The notes under the pieces are model-generated. The model ran no database searches and had not been told where the DNA came from. It worked only from the letters and a program-made list of their open reading frames with translations. A DNA stretch of 64,000 nt from Algibacter sp. L1A34 (GTDB taxonomy: Bacteria; Bacteroidota; Bacteroidia; Flavobacteriales; Flavobacteriaceae): positions 1,601,501 to 1,665,500 of the forward strand of contig NZ_CP047029.1 in assembly GCF_009796805.1 (NCBI RefSeq), given 5' to 3'. The first letter of the stretch is position 1; each line of letters opens with the position of its first letter. Of this stretch, positions 47,698-56,568 are shown in pieces. The position numbers and the translations under genes are program-made.

Positions 47698-47729
47698 AAA
47701 AAAGCACCTAAATTTTAGGTGCTTTTTTG
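47698..47729. terminator. Terminator between PiT and ppnP
   Basis: AAAAAAGCACCTAAA and TTTAGGTGCTTTTTT are complementary, with T on the right and A on the left. PiT ends at 47751 on the minus strand, so the hairpin serves it. Confidence 0.88.
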
Positions 47730-47750
47730 AACTATAATTTTACGTTTTTA

Positions 47751-50057
47751 TTATTCCTCTTCTTCAGAACCAGAAATAGTGGCCGGTTTTACCGAGGAAT
47801 CATGTGCGTTATAATATTCTTCTAGTAAGCTCATTGTTGCCTTAAGTAAATCCTTAGTTTCTAACAATACACTAAAGTATAAAGTCGTGTTTTTAGGACT
47901 TGATTCTTCAGTTCTAGTACGTTCTACTTGCTTCTGGATTTTTTCGGTTACAATATTAAACACTTCATCTTTTCTGCTTAAAATTTTTCCTATTTGTTCA
48001 AATGAACGAGAATCGAAAGCTGTTTTTGTGTCAAAAAATAATTGCTCTAACGCTATATCAACTTCTTTTAATTCCTTAATTTGATTGAATTTAAGTTTTT
48101 TGTGATTGTTGTTAATATGCTTATAGCTTACTTTAGAAATGTATTCTAAAGATTGTGCCATATCTTGTAAATAGCCTAAAACATTAATGTAGAAGTTACT
48201 TGCTCCAAGACTCGATTCATCTAAATTCTTAATGAAGTAGAAAATGTTATTACGTAAATCGTCAACTTCAACAGATAGTTTCGCTACTTGTTTCTGGTTC
48301 TTTTTAAGAGATTGTAAATCTTGTTTAGCTAGACCATTTATAGCATTTGTATAGATCTTGTTTCCACGTTTAACAACGCTTGCAATATTACCTGCGCTTT
48401 CGTGAATTACTCCTTGTACAGAGCTGCTTTCAGCTTTTATTAAGCTGTCTTCTGCGCTTACTTCTTTAGATTTTTTATTATGAACAATAGAACTTCTAAT
48501 AAGTAAAGCAAAGGCTGCAACTAATAAAATTGGAAACATTACTGTAATGTTCAAGTTTAATAAGTAAGCAACTAAAGCTGCTGCAGAAAAGGCACTAAAG
48601 GCAGTGAAAAACCATCCACCAATAACATTTATTACACCTGCAACACGGTAAACAGCACTTTCTGCTCCCCAAGCCCTATCGGCAAGTGAAGATCCCATGG
48701 CAACCATAAAAGTAACGTAGGTTGTAGAAAGCGGTAACTTATAAGATGTAGCTATTGAAATTAAAACGGCTGCAATCATTAAGTTTACGGCAGCTCTAAC
48801 TAAATCGAAAGCAGGTAATTCTACCGTTTTGTTTTTTGAAACTTTTATTACAGGAACTTCAAATTGTTTATCTATTTTATCTTGTAAAGATTTGGGTAAT
48901 ATAAGGTTGGTAAATTGCGAGATTAAAAGAGCTAAACGAACAAAACCTCGTGATAAGAAGTTTGGCTCAAAGCGTTCTTTTGTTTCACTTTGACTGGCTA
49001 AATCTAACGATGTTTTTACAACGTTTTTAGCTTTAGATGAAAACCACAAGGTTAATACCATAATCATTCCTGCAGCAAATAATAACCAGTTATTGGTTGG
49101 TACTTTCTCTGCTAGAACATCCATTGGGAATTGAGTTGCCGGAACTCCAGAGGCCGACCATTCTAAAAAAGCATTATAGGCAGCAATTGGTACTCCAATA
49201 AAGTTTACTAAATCGTTACCAGCAAAGGCTAAAGCAAGGGCGAAAGTACCTACTAAGATAATAAGTTTATAAATATTAGCCTTAAGAAAAGTAATAACGG
49301 CTAATGATAATAATGACCAAAATGCAAAACTGACTAAAACTATTAAAGCGACTTGGGCTTCCAAGAAATCGTTCATAGTACGTCCTCCTAAAATATCGAA
49401 AGAATCTTTAGCGTATGATGTTCCTTTTAATCCTTTCATAAAAATGAAATAAGTAATCGCTGTTAAAGCGAAACCACCAAATAGAGCACCAACCCATGGC
49501 GCTTTACTTTCAAAATTATAAGATAAAAGTAATCTTGATACCCATTGAACAAATGCACCAACAGAGAATGCGACCACCACCGAGAGTAGAATACCGAATA
49601 TAATCTGGGAGGCTTTGGAGGTATTAATGTAATTTACCACATCAGTAAAATCGCCACCATCATGACCAATTTTTATTAATGAGATGGCGACTGCAGCACC
49701 CAATAATTCGAAAACGATAGATACTGTGGTGGATGTTGGCATACCAACGGAGTTGAAAAAATCAAGCAGGAGAATATCTGTAATCATCACGGCCATAAAT
49801 ATGATCATGATTTCACTAAACATAAATTCACTTGGATTAAAAATTCCTTTTCTGGCAACCTCCATCATTCCACTAGAAAACACGGCACCTACGGCGACGC
49901 CTAAACTAGCAACAATCATAATAGTTTTAAAAGAAACGGCTTTAGAGCCAATAGCAGAATTTAAAAAATTTACTGCATCGTTACTAACGCCAACTACCAA
50001 ATCTGCAACAGCAAGAATGGCAAGGGCGATAATCATGTATAAATAGATATTATCCAT
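47751..50057 (-). CDS. PiT-family inorganic phosphate transporter with C-terminal PhoU/DUF47-like domain
   Basis: 768 residues from ATG 50057. PiT duplicated motifs are present: GVSNDAVNFLNSAIG near the start and GNDLVNFIGVPIAAY in the second half, with about ten to twelve membrane helices. From about residue 535 the protein is soluble and helical (DDLRNNIFYFIKNLDESSLG), like the PhoU/DUF47 accessory proteins that PiT normally has as separate genes. It imports phosphate by cation symport. The porin gene is 72 bases upstream on the same strand and probably cotranscribed. An in-frame ATG at 50090 is a less likely start. Confidence 0.94.
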   Translation of the reverse strand: MDNIYLYMIIALAILAVADLVVGVSNDAVNFLNSAIGSKAVSFKTIMIVASLGVAVGAVFSSGMMEVARKGIFNPSEFMFSEIMIIFMAVMITDILLLDFFNSVGMPTSTTVSIVFELLGAAVAISLIKIGHDGGDFTDVVNYINTSKASQIIFGILLSVVVAFSVGAFVQWVSRLLLSYNFESKAPWVGALFGGFALTAITYFIFMKGLKGTSYAKDSFDILGGRTMNDFLEAQVALIVLVSFAFWSLLSLAVITFLKANIYKLIILVGTFALALAFAGNDLVNFIGVPIAAYNAFLEWSASGVPATQFPMDVLAEKVPTNNWLLFAAGMIMVLTLWFSSKAKNVVKTSLDLASQSETKERFEPNFLSRGFVRLALLISQFTNLILPKSLQDKIDKQFEVPVIKVSKNKTVELPAFDLVRAAVNLMIAAVLISIATSYKLPLSTTYVTFMVAMGSSLADRAWGAESAVYRVAGVINVIGGWFFTAFSAFSAAALVAYLLNLNITVMFPILLVAAFALLIRSSIVHNKKSKEVSAEDSLIKAESSSVQGVIHESAGNIASVVKRGNKIYTNAINGLAKQDLQSLKKNQKQVAKLSVEVDDLRNNIFYFIKNLDESSLGASNFYINVLGYLQDMAQSLEYISKVSYKHINNNHKKLKFNQIKELKEVDIALEQLFFDTKTAFDSRSFEQIGKILSRKDEVFNIVTEKIQKQVERTRTEESSPKNTTLYFSVLLETKDLLKATMSLLEEYYNAHDSSVKPATISGSEEEE

Positions 50058-50129
50058 AGTGTCTGGTTGAAATAAGGTTGCAAATATCATGACTATATAA
50101 ATTTAGTGTGTTATGTAAATGTTATTTCT

Positions 50130-51320
50130 TTAAAAGTGTATATCGCATTGTAACCGATACATGAGTTTATTGTTTCCGCTAGCAATATCCATGTAAGTTA
50201 AATCGCTTTGAATTTTTAATTTATGACCAACAATATATTTTGAAAGTCCAATTGTGTATTGGTTTTCTGCAGTTTCACCTGTAATTTTTTTATCTAATGT
50301 TACGTTAGTGTATCGTCCAGAAACTTCCCAATTGCTTTTAAGTAAATAACCAGATTGTAAATTTAAACCTTTACCTACTTGAACGATATCTCCCGTTAAA
50401 GTACCATCGGAGTTTGTTGCAAAAGGATTGTCGGCAGTTCTATCGGCATATTCAGTCATAAATGAGAAGCCTTTGTATTTAAACATGGCATCAATAAAGA
50501 GTGTTGATATGTTTGTTTCAAAAAAACCAGTATCGGTTTCCATGTAAGAACCTTGGTTGCTTCTAGTTTTTACCGCATTATTGTTATAATCGTAACTTAT
50601 ACCTAAAGCTAACTTTGGTGTTTGTTCACGCTTTAAATCGGCTCCTTTATAGTCACCTTTGCTCGTGAAATTTCCAAAAGGTAAAAGTTCTAGACGTCCT
50701 GTGTATTGGTGCCCGCCTAAGTTTCCAGTAGTTACGTTCCTGCCTTCACCTTGCGCAAGAGAAAAAATTTCTTTAACAACGAAAGTGTTGGTAAGATTAA
50801 AATGATGTCTTAATTGAAGTCCAAAATCACGATCTATATTAAAACTACTGTTCAGTAATGAGCGGTCTACTTGTTGTAAATTAGCAGAAGAAATAACGCG
50901 TTCTCTGTTGCCTGGGAGTTTTGTTTGGCCAACCCAAAGCTCGAAGTTGTCGTAGAAATTCCACATTAAAACGGCGTCTAAAATATACCGAGGCGCATTA
51001 CTTGTAAATTCTGAAGCGCCAGATTGATCTCTATTAGAAAGGCCTAATTCAATTTTATACTTAAGTTTTGGACTGTAAGCAAAACCATTAAATTTTAGTC
51101 TTGACCGTCTTATTAAGAAATTAGCCTCGTTTTTTTCACCATCTGCCCAGGTTGAAGCACCTTGAAGTTGTACTCTTAATCCTATTTTCATAGTCCAAGA
51201 GCTGTCTTTTCCAACAATGTTGAACAGTCCTTTGCCGAATTCGCCCGATTTAATCTCTTGAGATTGTAGCGAAGTTATTACAAAAAACAATACCCCAAGA
51301 AGGGGGAGCTTGCAATTCAT
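50130..51320 (-). CDS. OprO/OprP-like phosphate-selective porin
   Basis: 396 residues from ATG 51320; signal peptide ends near LQSQ and the rest is beta-strand rich and closes with an aromatic terminal residue, typical of an outer-membrane barrel. The stretch MKIGLRVQLQGASTW, then RRSRLKFNGFAYSP and YILDAVLMWNFYDNFELWVGQTK, matches the Porin_O_P family. It precedes a PiT transporter, so the operon takes phosphate across both membranes. A TTG at 51347 is in frame, but its nine extra residues would extend into the promoter. Confidence 0.9.
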   Translation of the reverse strand: MNCKLPLLGVLFFVITSLQSQEIKSGEFGKGLFNIVGKDSSWTMKIGLRVQLQGASTWADGEKNEANFLIRRSRLKFNGFAYSPKLKYKIELGLSNRDQSGASEFTSNAPRYILDAVLMWNFYDNFELWVGQTKLPGNRERVISSANLQQVDRSLLNSSFNIDRDFGLQLRHHFNLTNTFVVKEIFSLAQGEGRNVTTGNLGGHQYTGRLELLPFGNFTSKGDYKGADLKREQTPKLALGISYDYNNNAVKTRSNQGSYMETDTGFFETNISTLFIDAMFKYKGFSFMTEYADRTADNPFATNSDGTLTGDIVQVGKGLNLQSGYLLKSNWEVSGRYTNVTLDKKITGETAENQYTIGLSKYIVGHKLKIQSDLTYMDIASGNNKLMYRLQCDIHF

Positions 51321-51344
51321 ATGTAGTATTAGTTTTTGTCGCTG

Positions 51345-51388
51345 CAAAGAACCGATACTAATGTTAAATTAATGTTTCCTTATTGTTA
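51345..51388 (-). promoter_or_regulatory. Porin promoter with three phased 11-bp repeats (Pho-box-like)
   Basis: On the minus strand the repeats TAACAA (51388-51383), AAACAT (51377-51372) and TAACAT (51366-51361) are exactly 11 bp apart. The first -7-like element downstream is GTTCTTTG (51352-51345), 8 bases after the last repeat, and 25 bases before the ATG. See the matching arrays at 51618, 56340 and 57006. Confidence 0.7.
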
Positions 51389-51398
51389 AGTTTAAACG

Positions 51399-51466
51399 AA
51401 AAAGACTGCCTTAAGTTAAGGCAGTCCCATTAGAAATCATTATAATGTAGTCGACAAAAACTAATA
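51399..51466 (-). promoter_or_regulatory. Candidate leader attenuator upstream of the porin
   Basis: On the minus strand GACTGCCTTAA pairs with TTAAGGCAGTC (51426-51404) and five T follow: a textbook terminator in a region with no upstream gene to end. A 15-base arm TATTAGTTTTTGTCG (51466-51452) is the exact complement of the segment 51341-51327, 6 bases upstream of the porin ATG. The hairpin is thus enclosed by a long-range stem, as in attenuation. Confidence 0.5.
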
Positions 51467-51617
51467 GATTAAATGAATTGCTAATAATTGTCCGAAGACA
51501 AACACAAATGTCTTGTATTATGTTAATTGTAATGTAATGCTAATATTAAGTAATTATTAAGAATCTGTTATTGTTTTAAAAATATAAAACAATTAAAAAC
51601 AGATACTTATGGGTTTA

Positions 51618-51673
51618 ATGTTAAATTAATGTTACGTAAATGTTGTGTGAGTGTAAAATGTTTCTTATATTTG
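51618..51673. promoter_or_regulatory. Three phased repeats and promoter of the YwqK-like gene
   Basis: ATGTTA (51618), ATGTTA (51629) and ATGTTG (51640) are exactly 11 bp apart; the first spacer AATTA is the same as in the porin array. TATATTTG (51666-51673) is a consensus -7 box for the gene at 51706. The repeat orientation is the one that faces minus-strand genes, so the target could also be the porin. Confidence 0.65.
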
Positions 51674-51705
51674 TGTAGGACGTATTAATAATAAACCCAA
51701 ACAAA

Positions 51706-52020
51706 ATGAAAAATATATTAATTATCGCAATAGCATTATTTACATCAATGACTTTTGCTCAAAAAGAAAAATCTTTAACTTTAAATAAAGAAACTAACCA
51801 AATAGACGCTATTTATTATCACGATAATGGTGAAGTAAGCCAAACAGGTGCCTTTACTGCAGATGGTAAGTTAGATGGTAAATGGGTTAGCTTTGATGAA
51901 GCAGGAGAAAAAACAACTGTTGCGTATTATCAAGATGGTAAAAAAGTTGGTAAATGGATTCACTTTATCGACGGAAAGAAAAAAGTAGTGAGTTATGAAA
52001 ATAACGTTGCTACGTTGTAG
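51706..52020 (+). CDS. Small exported YwqK/MORN-type repeat protein
   Basis: 104 residues: signal peptide ending at TFA-Q, then short MORN-like repeats (YYHDNGEVSQTGAFTADGKLDGKWVSFDEAGEKT; each repeat runs under 20 residues with G-x-W or D-G-K). Similar proteins appear in databases as YwqK-family antitoxins or, wrongly, nicotinic acid adenylyltransferases; no toxin gene is near and no nucleotidyl motif is present, so I support neither. Periplasmic or outer membrane. The promoter carries an 11-bp phased array, which puts it in the predicted phosphate regulon. Confidence 0.75.
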   Translation: MKNILIIAIALFTSMTFAQKEKSLTLNKETNQIDAIYYHDNGEVSQTGAFTADGKLDGKWVSFDEAGEKTTVAYYQDGKKVGKWIHFIDGKKKVVSYENNVATL

Positions 52021-52044
52021 ATAGCCATACTATTAGTGTATAAA

Positions 52045-52077
52045 AAAACGCCTAAAACAATATGTTTTAGGCGTTTT
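52045..52077. terminator. Bidirectional terminator before the TonB receptor gene end
   Basis: AAAACGCCTAAAAC (52045-52058) pairs perfectly with GTTTTAGGCGTTTT (52064-52077). It ends both the YwqK-like gene and the convergent TonB receptor gene. Confidence 0.9.
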
Positions 52078-52097
52078 ACTTTTATAATATAATTCTT

Positions 52098-54923
52098 TTA
52101 GAATTTGTATGCATAACCAATAGAAAATTCAGTACCAGGTTCTCTTAAAGAGAATATTTGGTCTTGAGCTTTGTAAGATTGATAAACACTTTCTCTATTG
52201 CTTCCTAAAATGTTAGATACTTTAATATCTATTGAAGATTTTTTGTTCTCTCCAAAAGCTTTGTTCAAGGTAAAGTTTAAACTCTTAAATGGTTTAGTGT
52301 AAACATCAGGAACACCACCTAAACCAACAACTTCTAAAGTTTCACCTTGCATATTAAAAAACAGACCTGTTTGTAAACCTAAATCCGAATTAGAATAGTT
52401 TAAACTCGTGTTTATTAAATATGGAGCTTGACCTTGTAATTCACGTTTTTGATCTATGGTTTGTCCGTCACGAGCATTTGCCGTTCTAGAGTTAAATTCT
52501 TCGTCAGACATCGTTAATTCGGACTCAGTAACCGACACGTTTAAAGTGAATTTTAAGTCTTCTAAACTCTCTGTAATAAATCCTAGGTTTTTTCTAAATT
52601 CAAATTCAGCACCGTAAACCTTAGCACTACCTAAGTTACCTATAGTTAATTGTGTTGGAGCAGAAGCAAAGAAAGATTTTTCTAAAGGATCTGTAAAATC
52701 TTTAAAGAAAGCACTAACAGCAAACATAGCGCCAGCATCTCCAAAGTTTTCAAATCTTAAATCGAAGTTGTTTACATACGTTGGTTTTAAATCGATATTA
52801 CCAATGAATAAACGGTCTGTAACAGGATCGAAAATTTGAGATAATGATGCTTCTTTAAAAGAAGGTCTAGCCGTAGTTTTATAATAAGATGTACGAATGT
52901 TAGATTGATCAGTTACGGCGTAAATAAAGTTAGCCGATGGAAATAAATCATACACATCAATTACTTTAAATCTGTTGTATAAATCTGTTCCATCTTGTCC
53001 TGTGTAATACGATGTAAATATTTCTGCTCTTAAACCTATAATAGATTTTAATTTTTCAGAAATATTAAACTCGTTAGAAATATAAGTTGAAGAAATATGT
53101 TGCTCACCTTCATAAGCATCATTTGGGTTAAAAATATCACCAGAAATTAAGTATGTACCGTTTGTGTTATCTCTACTCCAAAGGTTTTCTGTTGCTAAAA
53201 TATTATCAGGGTTTCCGTTTAGAACAGATGTACCGTTATTATCAAACGTCCAATCATCTACACTAAAATCTCTAAATTTATAAGTATGGCCACCACCAAA
53301 TTTTACTTTAGCAGGCTTTCCGAATAATTCATATTTTTTACTTAAATCTATTTTACCAGCCCAGTTTTCTTCTTGTAAAAAACGCCAGATTCTAATTGGG
53401 AAAGTTGCTGCAGAAGCACTAATAAAGTAATCTCCAGATTGTGATTGTTGTAAAGGTGTTACTCTATGGTCTAAATCGTGAACTTTAGAGATTGTAGGAG
53501 ATAATTTCCACTCAAAATCCCATTCGTTTTTAGCTCCAAAAGAGTGTTTTCCGTTTAAAAGAATATTAGTTACCGAACGCTCTGTATAAGTAATCGCATC
53601 TTTTGTTAAAGGCTCGTAACCAGAACCAGAACCAGAACCACCTTGCGCTACAACTTGGTTAAAGAAGCCACCAGTAGATTCTCCATTTTGAATATGAAGT
53701 ACATTAACACGGTATTTTGAATTTTGAGTTTTATAGGTTAAACCTACAAGCCCGTTAACAAGCACATTGTTAATACCTTCACGACCATTAGATGTTCTAT
53801 CTGCAACTAACTCGTTATTTGATTTATCGTTAGCATCTATTGAGTAAGCGCCATCTACACGGTTTTCGTAAAATGTTGTACTGTTTTTGTATGAAAACGA
53901 AGCTAAGTATCCAAATTTGTCATTTTCGCCAACCTCAAATTGATCGCCTATTGTAAAGCCAAAATTAAAGTTAGGTTTACTTGTCTCTTCTTGCGCTCTT
54001 AATTGACTGTCAAAACGCCCTGTAAGGGTTGTTAATAAACCTCTATTATCAAAAGTTCCAGGAATATTTTGGTATCTGTGAATTGGTCGGCTTCTAGAAT
54101 TGTCATCATATCCAAAAAAATCAGTACTACTAGAGTTTCCTATTAGGAAGTTATCTTTACCGTGCATGCTTGGGTTAAAACCAGCACCAAGAGATAAAGA
54201 AGCTTCAAATTTTGTTGGGAAATCTTTAGTGATAATATCTACAACACCACCAGTAAAATCGGCAGGAAATTCTGCTGCGGCAGATTTTATAACAATAATA
54301 TTGTCGATAATACTTGTAGGGAAAACATCCATTTGGATTGTGTTTCTGTCAGGATCTAAACCCGGAATATCAACACCATTTAAAGTTGTTTTTGTGTAAC
54401 GATCTCCAAGACCACGTACATAAACGTATTTACCACCTTCTACAGAAACACCAGGAACAGATTTTACTGCAGCAGCAATGTTACTTGCTCCACTAGATTT
54501 AATGCTTTGTGCAGATAAACCATCTAAAAGGGTAACCGATTTTTTCTGAATGTTTAATACAGCATTTTCAGTATTTCTTTTTGCACTTGTAGTAATTACA
54601 ATTTCGTCTAAAGAATTGGATTTTAAAATAACATCTAAATCAAATACTTGTCCATTTTTAATAACAATATCACTAATTTCTTTGGATTCGTATCCAACGA
54701 AAGAAAAGATTAGCGTGTAAGTTCCAGCATCTAAAGACAATTGGTATTTACCATCAAAGTCTGATGTTGTACCTGTTGTAGTGCCTTTTACTAAAATGTT
54801 GGCAAAGGCCATTGGCTCGTTGTTGTACTCACCGTCTAGCACATTTCCAGCAACAGTTCCCTGAGCATTCAAACTTAAAAATGAAGTTAAAAAAAGCGAA
54901 AGAACTATAAAAATATTTTTCAT
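52098..54923 (-). CDS. TonB-dependent outer-membrane receptor with regulatory-like N-terminus
   Basis: 941 residues. Signal peptide (ends LNAQG), then a carboxypeptidase-regulatory-like beta domain (about 22-105, GTTTGTTSDFDGKYQL, FVGYESKE), then the plug (SVPGVSVEGGKYVYVRGLGDRY) and a barrel of beta-strands that ends with an aromatic residue (YAYKF). Such receptors move large or rare substrates through the outer membrane using TonB. The gene follows a beta-helix lipoprotein gene in one operon that starts at a Pho-box-like array, so the substrate may be a phosphorus compound. It is not a SusC type, as no SusD-like gene is next to it. Confidence 0.92.
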   Translation of the reverse strand: MKNIFIVLSLFLTSFLSLNAQGTVAGNVLDGEYNNEPMAFANILVKGTTTGTTSDFDGKYQLSLDAGTYTLIFSFVGYESKEISDIVIKNGQVFDLDVILKSNSLDEIVITTSAKRNTENAVLNIQKKSVTLLDGLSAQSIKSSGASNIAAAVKSVPGVSVEGGKYVYVRGLGDRYTKTTLNGVDIPGLDPDRNTIQMDVFPTSIIDNIIVIKSAAAEFPADFTGGVVDIITKDFPTKFEASLSLGAGFNPSMHGKDNFLIGNSSSTDFFGYDDNSRSRPIHRYQNIPGTFDNRGLLTTLTGRFDSQLRAQEETSKPNFNFGFTIGDQFEVGENDKFGYLASFSYKNSTTFYENRVDGAYSIDANDKSNNELVADRTSNGREGINNVLVNGLVGLTYKTQNSKYRVNVLHIQNGESTGGFFNQVVAQGGSGSGSGYEPLTKDAITYTERSVTNILLNGKHSFGAKNEWDFEWKLSPTISKVHDLDHRVTPLQQSQSGDYFISASAATFPIRIWRFLQEENWAGKIDLSKKYELFGKPAKVKFGGGHTYKFRDFSVDDWTFDNNGTSVLNGNPDNILATENLWSRDNTNGTYLISGDIFNPNDAYEGEQHISSTYISNEFNISEKLKSIIGLRAEIFTSYYTGQDGTDLYNRFKVIDVYDLFPSANFIYAVTDQSNIRTSYYKTTARPSFKEASLSQIFDPVTDRLFIGNIDLKPTYVNNFDLRFENFGDAGAMFAVSAFFKDFTDPLEKSFFASAPTQLTIGNLGSAKVYGAEFEFRKNLGFITESLEDLKFTLNVSVTESELTMSDEEFNSRTANARDGQTIDQKRELQGQAPYLINTSLNYSNSDLGLQTGLFFNMQGETLEVVGLGGVPDVYTKPFKSLNFTLNKAFGENKKSSIDIKVSNILGSNRESVYQSYKAQDQIFSLREPGTEFSIGYAYKF

Positions 54924-54938
54924 ATATATAATTTATAA

Positions 54939-54969
54939 ACTACTGCCCGCCATAAAAGCAAGCAGTAGT
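54939..54969 (-). other. Intercistronic hairpin
   Basis: ACTACTGC (54939-54946) pairs with GCAGTAGT (54962-54969) in the 79-base gap between the beta-helix lipoprotein gene and the TonB receptor gene. With no T run after it, it is more likely a stability or differential-expression element than a terminator. Confidence 0.5.
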
Positions 54970-55002
54970 AAATTATGTTTTTAAAATAGAATTGAATTAA
55001 GC

Positions 55003-56271
55003 TTATAGTGCTAAACCTCCTTCGATTACAGCGTAAGTCCAGTTAAACTCAGAAGTAGTAGCACCTACTGTTTGAGACCCTTTAGTTACAGCTGTTCCTT
55101 CAGATCCAAAACCTGGAGCATCAACGGTTTCTGCTTTGTTTACAAAAATAGTTGTAACATCTGTTACACCTTCTGGTAACACAATTTCCCAAGCAGAGAA
55201 TGTTAATAAAGTATCGTTGTAGTTTGTAGCAACACCATCGTTATCTAATTCAATATCAGAATCAGCTTTAAAACCGTAAGCGTAAACATTATTTGTTGCT
55301 CCCATTGCTGCACTTCTGTAATCGGCATATTCACCGTTAGGAGTAACGCTGTTTCCAATAATGGTTGCATTTTGTAAAGTAAAAGAACCTGTAGAAGTTC
55401 CTTCGGGACCATCAACTTCAAAAGCATGATCAGAGGCGTCTCCTAAAACAACTACAACATTGTCAATAGTTCCAGAGTAAGCTTGGTCGATATCTATAGC
55501 ATCATCGCCTTGTCCCCAAACTAATACGTTTGTTACGTTTACTGTTCCTCCAAAAAACTCAACACCATCATCAACATTAGCAAGAACTTCAATATTTTCA
55601 ATTACAGTTCCGTTACCAACACCACCAAGTGTTAAACCGTTAATTTCGTTTCCTTCACCAATTAAAGCTCCACCATGACGGATAGAGATGTATTTAAGAA
55701 CGCCAGAGTTATCTGCAGCATCAGTTCCACCGTATAGACCAAAAGTATCATCAGCAGGAATTCCTTCAATTTGTACTTCAACTAAATCTCCTTTAAAAGA
55801 ACCTGGAGCGTTACCTAAAATAATTAATCCACCCCAAAGACCTCTATTGCTTTCGTCTAAGTTTGTACCAGCAGTTTCACCAGCATCGATATTATCACTT
55901 GTAGAAGTAAAAATAATTGGGCTAGTAGAAGTTCCTTCAGCATTTATTTTAGAACCTCTCGCAATAATTAAAGCAGAAGCTAAAGAACCTGTTCCTGAAG
56001 TTCCTTTAATAATGGTTCCAGCTTCAATAGTTAAAGTTGCTCCATTATCTACAACAACTTTTTGGTTTAATTCGTAAATTTTATCGTTTGTCCAAGTTGT
56101 GTCCTCAGTAATCGCACCAGTAACAGCAACTGTTTCAGTTGTACTTGTAGAGCCATCACCGTTTTGGATAATTGTAACTTCTTCTATTATAATTGGTGTA
56201 TCATCATCTTTAAGACAACCAGTAAATACTAGAGTTGATACCATTAAAAGAGGTAAAATTATTTTTTTCAT
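55003..56271 (-). CDS. Surface lipoprotein with right-handed beta-helix repeats
   Basis: 422 residues. Lipobox TGC (Cys19). After an acidic linker (KDDDTPIIIEE) come regular short repeats of beta-helix type (NQKVVVDNGATLTIEAGT, ISIRHGGALIGEGNEI, DDAIDIDQAYSGTIDNVVV). It probably faces outward on the outer membrane and captures ligand or digests a substrate; no catalytic residue is obvious. It precedes the TonB receptor gene by 79 bases in the same operon. Some similar proteins are miscalled multidrug transporters; it has no membrane helices. Confidence 0.8.
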   Translation of the reverse strand: MKKIILPLLMVSTLVFTGCLKDDDTPIIIEEVTIIQNGDGSTSTTETVAVTGAITEDTTWTNDKIYELNQKVVVDNGATLTIEAGTIIKGTSGTGSLASALIIARGSKINAEGTSTSPIIFTSTSDNIDAGETAGTNLDESNRGLWGGLIILGNAPGSFKGDLVEVQIEGIPADDTFGLYGGTDAADNSGVLKYISIRHGGALIGEGNEINGLTLGGVGNGTVIENIEVLANVDDGVEFFGGTVNVTNVLVWGQGDDAIDIDQAYSGTIDNVVVVLGDASDHAFEVDGPEGTSTGSFTLQNATIIGNSVTPNGEYADYRSAAMGATNNVYAYGFKADSDIELDNDGVATNYNDTLLTFSAWEIVLPEGVTDVTTIFVNKAETVDAPGFGSEGTAVTKGSQTVGATTSEFNWTYAVIEGGLAL

Positions 56272-56312
56272 GAGATTTAAATTTTGATATTTTTTTTAGT
56301 TTATTCTTTCGG

Positions 56313-56421
56313 CAAAGAAACCACCACATTCTTAAAATGATGTTAATTCAAGATTAAACAACCGTAACAAAAGTGTTATAAAAACGTTACCTAAGTGTTT
56401 CTAAATGTTAATAGTTGGTTA
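56313..56421 (-). promoter_or_regulatory. Eight phased 11-bp repeats upstream of the beta-helix/TonB operon
   Basis: Plus-strand half-sites at 56340 (ATGTTA), 56351 (AGATTA), 56362 (CCGTAA), 56373 (GTGTTA), 56384 (ACGTTA), 56395 (GTGTTT), 56405 (ATGTTA) and 56416 (TGGTTA); seven intervals, all 11 bp except one of 10. The -7-like TTTCTTTG on the minus strand is at 56320-56313, about 20 bases downstream. Read on the minus strand the units are TAACAT-like, as in the porin promoter. Confidence 0.72.
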
Positions 56422-56516
56422 CATTGAGTTAACATTAAAAAGTTATTTTGCTAGATTGAAAGCTTTTGATGAATTAAAATATGCAAAGCTATTCTATAAA
56501 ATAAAAGCATAAAAAA

Positions 56517-56545
56517 AACAGCCTCCGTTAAACGAAGGCTGTTTT
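56517..56545 (-). terminator. Terminator of the small regulatory-domain protein gene
   Basis: AAACAGCCT (56517-56525) and AGGCTGTTT (56536-56544) form the stem; T-rich on the minus-strand exit. Confidence 0.88.
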
Positions 56546-56568
56546 TAAAATATTTTATAAAAAACGTT

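Noticed and set aside
51706-52020. Antitoxin label for the YwqK-like gene
   Set aside because: No toxin-like gene lies beside it and the protein has a signal peptide, so a cytoplasmic antitoxin role is unsupported.
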